Shown here piece by piece: positions 1 through 12,500 of a stretch of DNA of 64,000 nucleotides. Source of the stretch: Phorcus lineatus. Its lineage: Eukaryota; Mollusca; Gastropoda; Trochida; Trochidae. Position 1 is the first letter of the stretch. Each line of letters opens with the position of its first letter. The position numbers and the translations under genes were made by a program. The notes below the pieces were generated by a model. The model made no database searches. It saw only the letters and a program-made list of their open reading frames with translations, and had not been told where the DNA came from. Location of the stretch: the NCBI GenBank assembly GCA_921293015.1, contig OV121081.1, positions 30,383,158-30,447,157 of the forward strand, read 5' to 3'.

Positions 1-263
1 TACACTTATCAAACCTTGGTAATGAAGCAAACCTTGGTAATGAAGAAATAACTCTGGTTCAGGCGGAGAGTTAATGAAAGGCATTCACATGATATAAGTC
101 GGTGACTGATCCAGTAATTTGCACCTATCCAAAAGGGGCACATCAAATTTATTCATTGAATTTTTTTAAAAGGAACAATCCCACCCTCTCCTCTTTGATC
201 TGTTTTAGCTGGTCAATTGTTAGGTGACAATGTTCTTTAACAATATCTTGTTTTATATTTCAG

Positions 264-762
264 TAAGTTTGTTGTTCCCGGATCTCAACGTATAGGCCTT
301 GAGCCGCAGTTTAATGTTGACTCCATTGAAACTGTTGCATTCCAAACTCCTGACGATTCCACTGTTGTTGTCATACACAACTTGTAAGCTGCTTTATTAA
401 TCATATTGCTATAATAAAGAGTACATTTTAGTAAACTTAGTTTAAAGGGGATTTTTTAATATTCTGCAAGGTTTTCTAAATCTGTTTACAGCATGTTTAA
501 AGTATCATAGCATTTTTAATTGAACAGTGTCAATCATATCTTAGTTGCCAATTAACAGGAGTTATGATTTTATCAAAGTAAATACTTTTGATAAAAAATT
601 TTTTTATAAGATGAATGAATGCAGAAAATGATTGTTGTGCATTAATTCTATTCCAGGGAGAAATACAGCTATGATATTCTTATTGAAGACCCAGCTATAG
701 GCAATGTCTCTGTCAAGTTGGAACCTCTCTCAGTGCATACGTTTATCTGGTGGACCAAGTAG
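264..762 (+). CDS. GBA: Glucosylceramidase (GH30), last two coding exons, 5' truncated by window edge
   Basis: Two exons joined by a GT-AG intron: 264-383 (acceptor TTTCAG at 258-263, donor GTAAGC at 384) and 657-762 (acceptor TTCCAG, stop TAG at 760-762). The split TTG codon keeps one frame. The reading gives KFVVPGSQRIGLEP, then VAFQTPDDSTVVVIHNL, IEDPAIGNVSVKLEPLS and finally VHTFIWWTK. This order matches the C-terminal beta-sandwich of animal lysosomal glucosylceramidase, which has SKFIPEGSQRVGL, the DGSAVVVVLN strand and an IHTYLW end. The enzyme hydrolyses glucosylceramide to glucose and ceramide in lysosomes. The catalytic TIM barrel and its two glutamates lie upstream of the window, so activity cannot be judged. 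A poly(A) signal candidate lies at 1007-1012. Other GH30 paralogues are possible, because molluscs can carry several copies. Confidence 0.85.
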
Positions 763-3700
763 ACCTTTGATTACATCAAAATATTTTGTGTTTATCCATC
801 TTGCTATGTCAGAGTATTTGTATCTGTGTAGCTCGTACAGACATCCTTATATCCTTTAGGCCAAAAGCCTTTTATCACTTTGTGTAATCGGCCAATGAAA
901 TTACTCATACCAGTATTAGTGGCACCATCCAGAGGGGAGTCATACGAGTGTTAATCACATCTACGAATGAGAGCGCGGCTTACTATAGGCAATTTACTGG
1001 TAGAAGAATAAAGCGGCGCCAATAACAAATGTTAAATGTTCAGTGATTATCTGATATAATGTTGCATGCTCAACAAAATTTATTCATATGTTCATGCATA
1101 TCATTTAAATAGCATTGAGTTACCAGCCCTCTGTGGTAGTGGCTTTGGGCCAAAATATATCAGGGTATTGAAAGAGCCATATAGATACAAATGCGCTGAT
1201 TTAGCAGGATGTTGTTTATCTTACAAATAAGCATTCATTTAAACGTAAACATTTAAAAATATGTTATGAATATAGTAGTTGGATAAGATAAGATAATCTT
1301 TATTGTCTCAAATGGAAATATGTTGTTGATTATTACAATTCTCAAGGACTAAGATGATATTTATACAAAGATAAATAAATTAAATTAATATGAATAAAAT
1401 TTACATAGACTAGAGTCACTAGAATACCATACTTCTATGCTTTCCTTTTGATGAATATGAAATAAGACAGACAATCCTATGTTGATGTGGCATTATCTGT
1501 GAAGTTCTCCATCATTATTGTTCATCTTGAACTCTTTTTTTGAATGATCATCTAAATATATTGAATTAAATGAAATTACAATCAAAATGGCATGTCATTG
1601 TATTTGAAAAAATTGAAACATGGGAAATCATAATTATGAGGAATAATTGACACCATTAATACAGATATTTCTGAAATATTTGATTAACAATAATAATAAT
1701 CATAGCATTCTTCCTCCGTGCATTTATCCATAACAGAACATGGTCAATGCAATTATGATAATATTGCTGTAATTGCACGTCAGTCAAAACAATTCAAATG
1801 TATGTCATTTAATTAAGTTTTGTCAATTTCAAGGAAAACCTCTAGCCAGTAGATTATATATTGCATTGTGTGAAAATTCTTCTAAGATGTTTAAAGAAAA
1901 GCTTCCTGTAAATTTCTGCCTTTTTGCCAACTCTCTTGATTTGTCCATTGACATGACTGAAATGAGAGTCCTAAGTATATGAATAAATGATTGAATTATC
2001 TTGCAAGCAGATGTGTGTATGATCCCTAAGTAATATTGCCTTTGCATGTAAAAATGGTTTATGACTCGTTGAAGTTGTTAAATCCACCTCTTCTAAAAAA
2101 TAAGGTTATTATACAAGTGTCCATGACATACTAAGTTTTTGACACTAGTGCCTAAATATTAGTATTTCCCCAGCGAGTGTGAGGGGTATACTTATATACA
2201 GGCACAAGTGTCATAAGCATAGAATGTAATGGCAAGAATATTATATTTTGGTTATTACCAAAGTAGGGAAATAAAAAAAAAGTCAAAATCAACATCCATG
2301 CATAGGCACATTACACATGGCCGGTGTGTTGAACTATGAATTCAAAACTTTGTTAACATATGTGATGTCAAACTGAATAAGAGATAGGTAATAATTAACA
2401 TTATTTTGTACATAATGGGTTGACTTTGATAGTAAGATGGCCAACAGTTACATGGTATTGCATTACAAGTGTATATATTGATAGAATTTTGTACTTTTGA
2501 TATGAAAATGCTTATATATTTTTGTATATACTTCAATCATGAAGTGCAATGTTATTATCTATCTCAGGTAATTTGTGTATAGTGTCGATATGTGAAGAAG
2601 TCATTGTCAAGTCAATGGATATTTTTGCCATTTATCAATATTGTTTGTCTTTTGTGTAGAAACCCTGTTTTTTAATCAATTACAAGAATCCAAAGTTTGT
2701 ATTGTTAGAATATTCGCTTTTCAAAATAAATGATTTTTATATTTTCAGGTATGTAAAATAAAATTATTAACTACTAACTATTAGGTCTACAGTGATTTGC
2801 AATACCACTGTAAGATGTGAACACTTTTACCATCAGCCGTTATAGCTTCACAGCTCATTCTTAATCTTTTCATGTAATTTTGGTCAAATGTCATAACTTA
2901 CATGTATATCATTGTCATAGTATTTCTTTATGTTATAACATCATTTATCACAAAAAGAACTATCTTTTTAAATGTGTTCTCAAGCAAATATCTAGTTCAT
3001 ACTGTTTAAAGAATGTCAGCATGATTGAAGATGCTATAATTATTACTGGGTTCAGTGTTGAAATGTCATGTAGTTTTTATAGGCACTATGCAAATGATAC
3101 CAAACCCAAAGCTATTTTGTGATAATAAAGAAGACTGATTGAAGAAAATGTTACAAAATGTAAATTTATCTGTGTTTGTTTTTCTGTTGTACTGCAGCTG
3201 AATGATAAGGTCTTCTTAAATTTTTCATGTTTTATCAGCTAATACTGATAAACATTGGTTATAATTTCTCTTCATTTTTCACATTTAAACCATATCACAA
3301 TGTCAACCAAGGCAAAAAAATTTCTTTATGATAATCACAGAAAGTAAGTTAACAACAAATGAAATTATAACTATCATCAACAATTGTTACAAAAAACTCC
3401 CCTGAAGAAGTTGATCATCCTCCATAATCCTGGATCATCCTGATATTTCTCCTCAATACAATCAACAAGAATTATCAGAACGTTTCCCTGGATTATCGAG
3501 GATAGAATTCGATATGAAAATCTTTATTTGCAGCTAATAAACATCATAAGTTCACCTTTTTGGTTTTGAGTATCATGTGATTAAATCATGTGATATATGA
3601 TATACAAGGAAAATATGTAGGTTGCATAACTGCACAATATATATGAACGTAACTATTATTTCTGAATCTAATTAAATAAAGGGGTTCCACTACAATAGAA

Positions 3701-4599
3701 AATATTAAGTTAAGATCTCTTATTTGAAACGCACATTTTTGACTGCCAAACTCTTAATGCAGAAGTAAATACTGGATTACCGGGTATAGGTTCTTTATTC
3801 ACATGAAGATCTTCTGTTTCTAGAATCCTTTTAGGAAAAAACCCAAAGTTTGATTTTGTAACAAGCTAAGTATTTTATGTAAAATAAAATCAAATTCATA
3901 AATAAATAACGTTTTTTCGCGAAGAGCTGGTCTAGATGTGACAAAGCGGCATAAAATGATTTTATATGTAATATTCTTTTAGTATTTGACATATTCTAAC
4001 AATTTTATTCCAACTTAAATTGTCATTGTCAGCAGTATTGAATGGACCTCACAGCCAGCCATCGGGGCATATTTGCATGATTCTGACTCAAATATCAAAA
4101 TATGAAACACTGTGAGGATGAAAGCAAAGCTTTTTGCACGAAAAGTCAATATTTTGAAACCCGCCGCCTGGCAATGCAATTGCCAACATGGAGGAAAACA
4201 TGCTGTATCTTCTTGTATACAACCTTAATGTCGAAAACACCTTGATCTCAACAACAATTTAGGCCTGGAAAGCAACCCTTGTCATAGCAACAACCCTTCA
4301 ACAACCCAAGCCCCCAATACAGAAGTTCAAACAGGGCCTTGTCAACAACCATTGCCTCGATGGAACACGACCAAAGTCTCGAAAACAACTTTAGACACGG
4401 GAGTCGTAGTTAGAAAACACCATTAGCCATGCAACATCGTGTTCTTCACGAATGAAGTGGCCTTCGCAAACTGTTGCTTTTCTAAGTACCAACGAAAGTT
4501 GTTAAACACGCACTACAAGCGCTCCCGACAAGGAACCAGAGGCGTGAGAGAGAAAGACATCTGTCGGGAATGAGACATGGTCCACTGATAAGAGACGAA
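763..4599. other. 3' UTR of the GBA-like gene, then AT-rich spacer
   Basis: No convincing exon seen on either strand. AATAAA signals occur at 1007-1012 and again near 2727 and 3123, so the 3' end of the GBA transcript is uncertain. Open frames here are short and AT-driven. Base composition becomes more GC-rich from about 4140 towards the LRR gene, which may mark its upstream regulatory region. Confidence 0.5.
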
Positions 4600-4620
4600 C
4601 CGTTTGTTCCTTATTGCTGG

Positions 4621-4674
4621 TTTTATAACTAGTACGCAGATTTCTTATGGATATATCACCAACTTAAAACAAAG
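4621..4674 (+). promoter_or_regulatory. Candidate TATA box and short 5' UTR exon of the LRR gene
   Basis: A TATA-like TTTTATAACT lies at 4621-4630. A good donor (AAAG|GTAAGA) follows with GT at 4675-4676. The LRR coding region begins directly after an acceptor (AACTACAG, ending 5383). Together these suggest a small untranslated first exon ending at 4674 and a 709-bp intron in the 5' UTR. This is inference from signals only. Confidence 0.3.
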
Positions 4675-5383
4675 GTAAGATGTTTGGTAACTGTCTTCAA
4701 AATAAAACATCAGTTATCTAAGAAAATCCTCGAAGAGGTTTTATCAAACAAAGGGGCTTTGAATGTGTGTTCATACAAACATCGTGTTTCCAGAATATTC
4801 CACCTTGAATGACCTAAGTTGGAATGTAGGAATTAATTTCAATAGTAAAACTATTCTGGATTGCTAACGGGTTCTCACATTCCATCTCATAAGGAATAAG
4901 ATGGAAACTAAGTAATAAAATGTTTGAAAGAAATTACAAATTGACTGGCATATTTAGAATGTTGATAAAACGTACACAAATAGAGGTATATCTGGAACAC
5001 TTCTGTTACTAATTCCAATCAGCCTCTTCGAAAGACGTTTGAATTCTTAGCCAGATTTGTCAAAGTTTCCTTTTATCAGTATTCTGATATTGTCACGTCA
5101 ATCTTTTTCATTACATTATCAATGGATAGTATAAGTCCTTTTAATTCCTTTTTGCCGAAAATGTATGCTTGAAAGTATGAATATTTCTTCATAATTTTGG
5201 TAATCTAAAAATTACTTACATATCTGTTGATGCAGTGTAACAATATTACTGTCATATGTGACAGGGAAGTAAGAGATACCATTGAATTAAAAAGGTTGTT
5301 GCCCATATTGTCTTCAGATGAAAGATAAATCGAGAGATTTTTGTTTTTTTAAATGTGTTTAAAGTGTTTCTTTTAAACTACAG

Positions 5384-6958
5384 ATGCTGACTCTGGTGAT
5401 CTTACACACGTTGCTTCTGGTAGCCGACAGTCTGCTTTTGGACTGCCCCGTCCCATCTCCATGTTTCTGTGGGACTCTCATCCACTGTGAAAAGCGTTCC
5501 CTCTCCCTTCTCCCCAACTTTACCCCGTCCTCACGTGTCTTTGGGCTCTTTGACCTTTCCCACAACAGAATAAATTACATCCCAGGTCGGGCTTTTGTTG
5601 GAGTGAACATGTACACGCTTGACCTCAGCAACAACCCTCTGGTTCTCAACATGGACGACGATGCTTTGCTTGGCCTGGAGAACATACTCCGTCAGCTGAT
5701 CCTCGCGCACACCTCCCTCTCCATGTTGCCGTCTTCAGTAGGCAAGATGAGGAGGTTGACGAGGCTGGATGCGGGGAACACCTTGTTGCACCAGATTGAC
5801 GGGTCCTTGTTCTCACTGCCGGGTAATCCGTTACATATACTAAACCTTCGTGATTCCAAACTCACACAATGGCCAGATGCTGTCAACCATCTGCAGTATC
5901 TTAAAACACTAGACTTGTCTGGAAATAAGATAAATTCTGTTCCAATGGATGCATTCAATGTGACAGGGTCTTCACTTCAAGTACTTGGTTTGCGTGACTG
6001 TGGACTGACGTCTTTTCCTACAGCAATCGGACAACTGAATGTTTTGAAGGAGCTTTACCTCGGCGACAACAACCTAGGAATGTTTCCACATACAGTATTT
6101 TACTTCAAGATACGTGAGACATTGGAGATCCTGAACCTGACCCACACAGGGCTCACCGATATTCCCGACGCCATCAAACACGCCAGGATGATCTCTTCCC
6201 TGTACCTCGGCCACAACCCCATCACCAACCCGACCTCAACAGGGGTGTTTACAGGCATCAGCCACACCCTCTCTCGTCTCTACTTCGAATTTTGCCAGGT
6301 TCAGGTTGTCCCTCCAGCTTTTGAAAGACTGACCAATCTCCAATATCTAAACATGTCTTCAAACGCACTTCAGGTTCTCCCAAACTACGTCTTCTCCAAT
6401 CTGAAATCTTTGACTACTCTGTCTCTCGAAGGTAATCCCTTAACAAACGTCAAACACGCAGCCTTCTCCGGGATGGAAAGTTTGGAGCGACTTTACCTAA
6501 GCCATTGCCGACTCAAGTTCTTTCCAGGGGCAGCTATCCTGGGCAGCCAATCTTTGGAGCTCTTGGATATCTCCTATAACCAGATTACGGCTCTTGAGGA
6601 AGCCAGTGTTCCTGCAGTGAAAGGCCTGAGGATTCTTTACCTTAACGGCAACAGGTTGGTCAACATGTCGCTTGTTTCATTCTCTGGTCTGGAGGATCTT
6701 GACATGCTTTACCTTAATGATTGTGGATTCACCACCGTGCCAAAAGCTATTGAATACACCGTGAATGTCCGAAACGTTGAACTGTACGGGAACAGTATCC
6801 CCTGTGACTGTAGCCTTAAATGGATCTGGAGTTGGAAACAAGCTCATGGACTGATTCCTCACATTCAAGGACTATGCTCTGGCTCGTCCGACGATCTCGA
6901 CATGTATATTCGTTATTCTCTCAAGATGTGTTCTTTTACAAGGCACTCGCATGTATGA
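5384..6958 (+). CDS. Secreted leucine-rich repeat protein with LRRNT and LRRCT caps, intronless coding region
   Basis: 524 residues. A signal peptide (about 1-17, hydrophobic MLTLVILHTLLLVA) precedes an LRRNT cap with Cys21, 27, 29 and 35. About 17 leucine-rich repeats of 23-25 residues follow. The LRRCT cap has CDC at 474-476 and further cysteines at 498 and 516, and the protein then ends without a transmembrane segment, so it should be an extracellular binding protein. The repeats alternate: one type has Asn at the consensus position (as in LDLSGNKI), and the next has Cys, Thr or Ser there (as in LGLRDCGL) and is shorter. The ATG sits directly after a splice acceptor, so the start is well placed and the gene probably has an untranslated first exon. 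Repeats of this type occur in many secreted and receptor proteins. The ligand is unknown and no ortholog can be named. Confidence 0.88.
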   Translation: MLTLVILHTLLLVADSLLLDCPVPSPCFCGTLIHCEKRSLSLLPNFTPSSRVFGLFDLSHNRINYIPGRAFVGVNMYTLDLSNNPLVLNMDDDALLGLENILRQLILAHTSLSMLPSSVGKMRRLTRLDAGNTLLHQIDGSLFSLPGNPLHILNLRDSKLTQWPDAVNHLQYLKTLDLSGNKINSVPMDAFNVTGSSLQVLGLRDCGLTSFPTAIGQLNVLKELYLGDNNLGMFPHTVFYFKIRETLEILNLTHTGLTDIPDAIKHARMISSLYLGHNPITNPTSTGVFTGISHTLSRLYFEFCQVQVVPPAFERLTNLQYLNMSSNALQVLPNYVFSNLKSLTTLSLEGNPLTNVKHAAFSGMESLERLYLSHCRLKFFPGAAILGSQSLELLDISYNQITALEEASVPAVKGLRILYLNGNRLVNMSLVSFSGLEDLDMLYLNDCGFTTVPKAIEYTVNVRNVELYGNSIPCDCSLKWIWSWKQAHGLIPHIQGLCSGSSDDLDMYIRYSLKMCSFTRHSHV

Positions 6959-9598
6959 AGAATACATTCATGTCGTGTTGTCAACATCCATGCTCCTTCA
7001 ACCCTTATCACAGATACCTCGTATGATGTTTTAATTAACTCGAATTGAGTTAGTCAAGTAGAAGTAGTCAAAATAACTTGAGATCCAGCAATAATGATAG
7101 TGCAAGATAAAAAGTCTTCAACAATCAACCGGAAGTCGATTCGTGGCCAACCGGTATACATACAAACAATCGGTTTGTGAAATACATAACTAGCGAACTC
7201 ATAGTGATAAACATAACATTGGTGTGTAAATTGACCTATTCGAGCGTGTGGTTGCTCGTTCAAAAGGTTCATTTCCACCTTTAACTGTAAATATATTGAA
7301 CCAGGCATTACTTTTGATCACAGAAACTTATTGGGAGTGAAATCAGTCATTGTTACATTAAAATGGTGGACAGTTAAAGTATACAGCTGTTCTAAATGGT
7401 GTTTCGTTTGTCGTATCACGTACAACATTATCAAAATATATTAAGTGTTCTCTTATAGAAGCCCACATAGAAGACATATTTTTGGGGTTCTGATACGAAC
7501 TTAGATACCACATAATGATGACATGACTAGTATCCATGACTATGAGTTGATTATTTCGACTTCTGAACGATGAAGACGTAGATTTTGATTTATCTAATAT
7601 ATATTGGAGAAATATTGAGTAGAATGAGATGATTTTAACATAAATCCGCTACTATCGATGGAAGATTGGAACGTTTTAAAGCCAAATCAATATTAACGAA
7701 AAGTCTCAATGCCACTTTAAGAGATATATGGCAATGTATGTAGAGGTATTCATACAGAAAAATATTTTGACAATTCTTTTTTCAATGTGTTTGCTCAGCT
7801 GATTCAACCGGTTTAATGTGTACATTTAGCACTCCGACATTAACCATGGTTGTATATAGATATTTATTAATAACGGACGGTTATGGATATGGAAAAGTCA
7901 TGTACCCAAATTAACGGAATATTTGACCCCAACACGACCTTCAAATGACATCAAATCACATTGTAAGTAAGTTAGGTTTCTTCGAGAGGAACTCAGGGAG
8001 TTGTTGGAGTCTCATTTTCTTTATCAATGGGTTTTATATTATCGAAAGTACTTACTGTTGTAATCAGCATCAATTTAATTCTAATCGGTTAAGAAGAGGG
8101 ACAATATAAGTGTAAAGTCGCTCCTTTGATCGAAAACAGGACATGAACGCATGTCAACTCAAACGTCATTTCATGAAACTTATCTAATGCAGATATAGAA
8201 TAAAACTTGAGTTGATAGTGTTTTCAGGTTATATAACTAATTTTCATATAAATGGTACGTTAGATTTCCGACTTCATTACACACATAAGGGTTGTGTTCG
8301 GTTTGCGTATAAACTAACACTTGTCATGTATTTGTCACCTTTGGATGAATATGTAAAGTTTGAATGAATATCATCATAATTGGTGTTTGAACACGTGTGA
8401 AAGCTAAGTATTATACTATGATACCAAAGGAGTGTCTCTATAAAGCCGTGCAGGGTAGCAAGTTTTCTTAGGGTTTCTTTTCAAAAACAAAAATTAAGAC
8501 AAATGTTACCAATTGAATGACATACTTTTTACAATAAATAAAAGTAGTCCAAAAACTAACGTAAGTTCAGTTAGGGTAGGCAAATTCATTTCCCTTACTC
8601 GAATGTTTAAATTTTCACACTTAGATGGTCTTTTGTAGTTTTGCTTAAAGCACAACACTTTATACTACGACTACGAACAATCGGGTTGAATACCCTAGGT
8701 AGAAATTATATTTTGCATTTACAGTAGGACAGTGTCTTTCAGGTTTAAGCGGTTCAAATTGACGTTCAGTGCAGTATCATTAATGGCCATGCCAAAATGT
8801 TTATTGCTGCAAACATAAATTATAATCGCCTTGATATTAGTGGAAATTTTACTAAGCAGCATAAAACCTTCAAACACTTCACCTCACGTTCAATCGAGAC
8901 TTATAGCACTGGGCCTGTATTTTCGAAGCTCTGTTAGTGCCAAGATAGTCGTAAGTACCATACATTAACATTAGCCTACGACTACCTTAGCACTAAGAGA
9001 GCTTCGAAAATCTAGACCCTGGTGTTTATCAAAACTTACAGGATTGATTATTAAGCATATAAACGAACAGTCAACACAGAGTACATGTGAATATGGTGGA
9101 ATACGACATCTTTATCGGAACACAGACAAAAAGTCTAAGGCAGATGATACTCACGTGACGACTTAACTGCATAACTACATATATCAAGTTCATTAGGTAC
9201 AATGAATCATCTTTCTCTGATGAATAGCTACTGTTCGCTGCAGTTGTAATCCACTGTACTTGGTATGACGTGGAGAGTGATGGGACAAGATAAAGTCATT
9301 TCCACATCCCTAAGTTTTAATAATTTTATCATATAGAAAACAAATTTCTATAATAGAAATAACATTTATTCCTGGTCAAATGAAATTCCCTGATTTGCTT
9401 CAAGTTTCAAATGTCCATCAATTTAACATAATATGACACACAGTATAATATCATTCATGTTGACAAGGGTTAAGGCAAGGGGTCAACCTACGGCGTTCGT
9501 TGTCATGTTATACATAATGAGATAGATTCTAGAGGTGTAAAGTATGGCCTCGATTGTACAGAGTTGGTAACGGTACATAGATACAAGGTTTAATAGTT
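6959..9598. other. Spacer between the LRR and first LPMO genes
   Basis: Holds the LRR 3' UTR (no clear AATAAA close to the stop), AT-rich sequence and the foldback at 8909-9024. About 7990-8350 shares motifs with repeats near 24.1-24.4 kb and 34.6-34.9 kb (AGTTGTTGGAGTC, GATCGAAAAC, and TTGAGTTGAT followed by ACTA or ACTAGT). It is probably a diverged copy of the same mobile family. No gene seen. Confidence 0.5.
8909..9024. mobile_element. Small foldback (MITE-like) element
   Basis: The left arm (8909-8957, containing TTTTCGAAGCTCT and AGATAGTCGTAAG) is the imperfect inverse of the right arm (about 8975-9024, containing CTACGACTACCTTAG and AGAGCTTCGAAAA). The arms of about 48 bp leave a loop under 20 bp. 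It is a non-coding palindrome of the short MITE kind. Confidence 0.7.
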
Positions 9599-12500
9599 AT
9601 GGGGGACATCACACTGATATTGCTGATGATTGTACATAGTTTGAGTCTTAAAGTTGAGGCTCATGGACGCATGATAGAACCAGCGAACAGGGCCAGTTTG
9701 TGGAGATTTGGATACGATGTTCCCCGGAATTACGAGGACAATGAGTTGAACTGCGGGGGTTTCCAGGTAAGTATCATTCTGGGATTCAAATAATCCATTT
9801 CAAACATTCACTTGTTGTAGGTAGAAATATAAGGTAAGCGAATATTGTAAACTCAACGATGTTTGATAAGAATAAATATGTAGTCTAATTAAACTTAGTG
9901 TTTCCAAACTCTTGATGTAAGATTCTTAATTGTACGTTTTCTTGTTAATTGTTTTCTATTTAATAGAAAAAATGTTGTTCTCTTACCTTAAAGAATAATA
10001 GTTATTTATCATATTTATCATATATAGTTATTATCATAGTTCAATATGGTGGTATACAGGGTTGTGGTTTGAGTCCGTTGTTTTTATCGTTGCGAAACTG
10101 TTACATGATATAAAAATTGGTTGTGTTATGGAAAGTACAATGTAAAGAATTGTGAATGCTATTAAGAATCCCTGATTCTGCATCATTTTTTATTTTCAAG
10201 TACGCGTTCTATAGTTGCACGAAGCTCGTGTCAAACGAAAATATCCAACATAGGCCTTCCTTTGTCTGGACTATTCTTTCAAATTTATCTGTCTAGGAAT
10301 TTATTTCTTAATAAGATATAATGAAACCAAGATACCTTAAAGATACAGCTAGAGGGAGTATCTGTCATTATGCTTTTGTAAATTACACAAATTTTGAGTA
10401 AAAACTTATTTTTTACTAAATACATACACTATTGTATACTTATGTCTTCCCACTGCTCGTTGTTATTTTTTAATGACTGAATGCAATTATTTTGTCAAAT
10501 TGTCAAATACAAAACTGATATATATTATTGCACCGCAAAAGACACGGCTTTTTCAATTCCTAACATGTTTCATAGGAATGAGACATTAAAGCGTTTTTGC
10601 AATTTTGCAATATGCTCAGATCCATTACTGAAAAAACAATAATTTGAAAAGTAATTGTTGATGCCAAAATTTGTACAAAAGTAAATTCACAAACGTTATC
10701 ATGGTACACAGGTTCCACAAACATTGATGTCTTGGTTTCTTGGCAGCCACAACAATAATTACTTCAAGCAAAAACAAGCATCTTAACCAACTCATTTTGG
10801 TACAAGCGGAAAGTAAAATCGTTTGAGAGTTGTTTGTCTTAACCAGGGAAGCACGGAATGTAATAAACCTTGTTGAGGGTGATATAATAACATCATCGTT
10901 TAAGACTTGCGGCACCATTGCTTGCCACAACAGACTAAAACCTAGGTCACAACGTAAAGATAAAACCGCAATTTTTTAATCATTGAGGGACAGTTTTAGC
11001 TGTTGTCACACATCAGAGCCTGATCATAACTGAAACAGCGTTAACGTACTAAGAACAACGCCTTTGTCTGATTTTGTTACCTTGTTGTTATCTAATTTCA
11101 CCAACGATAAAAACTACTACAACCGTTCTCAAAGAATGGGAATTGACAATCTTGGATGTCGAGAATAGTGTTTTACTCTACTGTAGGTTTTAGGCAAGTT
11201 TCGTACGTAATTCGAACGTGTGTGTCAGCAAACGGCCGTTAGGATTGTTTTAGCATAACAATGTAGGATTGAACTGTCCTTAGTTTGAAGCTTTTTTTTA
11301 GTTGAAACTTTGTCTTGCTTTTCTTAAGATAATTGGTCCAGGACGCAAAAAGCATCCTGACAGATATCAATAACAACGACGTCACAGAAATCTTCTTACA
11401 CAAAATGATGATACATTAACACCATAGGAACGGTCCTCTAGAATACCAGTGTGCACACAACATGATGACATTATATTCACTTCTTATTTGTTTATTAATA
11501 GGCAATATCTTGCGGAATGAGCACTAAGTTAACTCCAAACATTTCTCAGTGTTTGGTGAAGTTGGAATTTGCTTTCTTCATTTGCTGAGCCATTTTGTTC
11601 ATAGACGATGCTCATTTAGCTTGTATAATGTAATGAAATTAACTCCACAGAACTGAATCACTAAAATTACGTTTCTTTTGCGGGGTAGTGTTTTAATTAT
11701 GCATTCGTAACATATGTTGATGAACAATACCGTAATTCAAGACTGATATATTGATTTCTTTAAATGATTCTCCCTGTAAACAGGAATTGCACATTTCTTT
11801 TCACGAAAAAAATATTACCCCGTCCAACTGTGCCTCGAAGCCCTTGGAGATATCAAACATTTCAAGAAAAATGACCCGTGATTAACTATACTGTTCCAGG
11901 TGCAATGGTTGGAAAACAGAGGTCGATGCGGACATTGTGGAGATTCTTACAGTGGGCCACGTGACCACGAACATGGTGGTATCTTCGCAAATGACGTCAT
12001 CACCAGAACCTACAAACAGGGGCAGGTGATCAACATCACCATCGACATTTCCGCAAACCATGGAGGCTTCTTCCGGTTCTATTTATGCCCCTCCCCCTTC
12101 TTGACAGAGCGATGTTTCAGGAACCACCCTCTGTTGGTGGTGGGTGAGGGCTATATGCACAAACTGAAGACTTGGTCGTCTCCGCTACTTGTTGAACTTC
12201 AGCTCAAACTTCCCCAAGATGTTTCCTGTACGCACTGTGTCTTGCAGTGGCGCTGGAACTGTGGTAAGACTTTTCAGATATTGATTCTGAATTTAAAACA
12301 ATCTTTTAAAACATGATCCAAGCATTTCTCAAGGGGTTTGGGGGGGGGGGGGGGGGGGGGGGGGTCACCCATTGTCAAAGTGGGGTGTTCATCCTCGGGG
12401 TTATTTTCAGGTCGAATTTTTTAAAAATTCAAGGGCAGGGGATTCAAGCACCTTGAACCACCTTGCCCCCTTAGATCCGCCACTGAGTTTCTTTCTGACC

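Noticed and set aside
5359..5565. Minus-strand open frame overlapping the LRR start
   Set aside because: Shadow of the LRR coding strand. The plus frame has signal peptide, caps and repeats.
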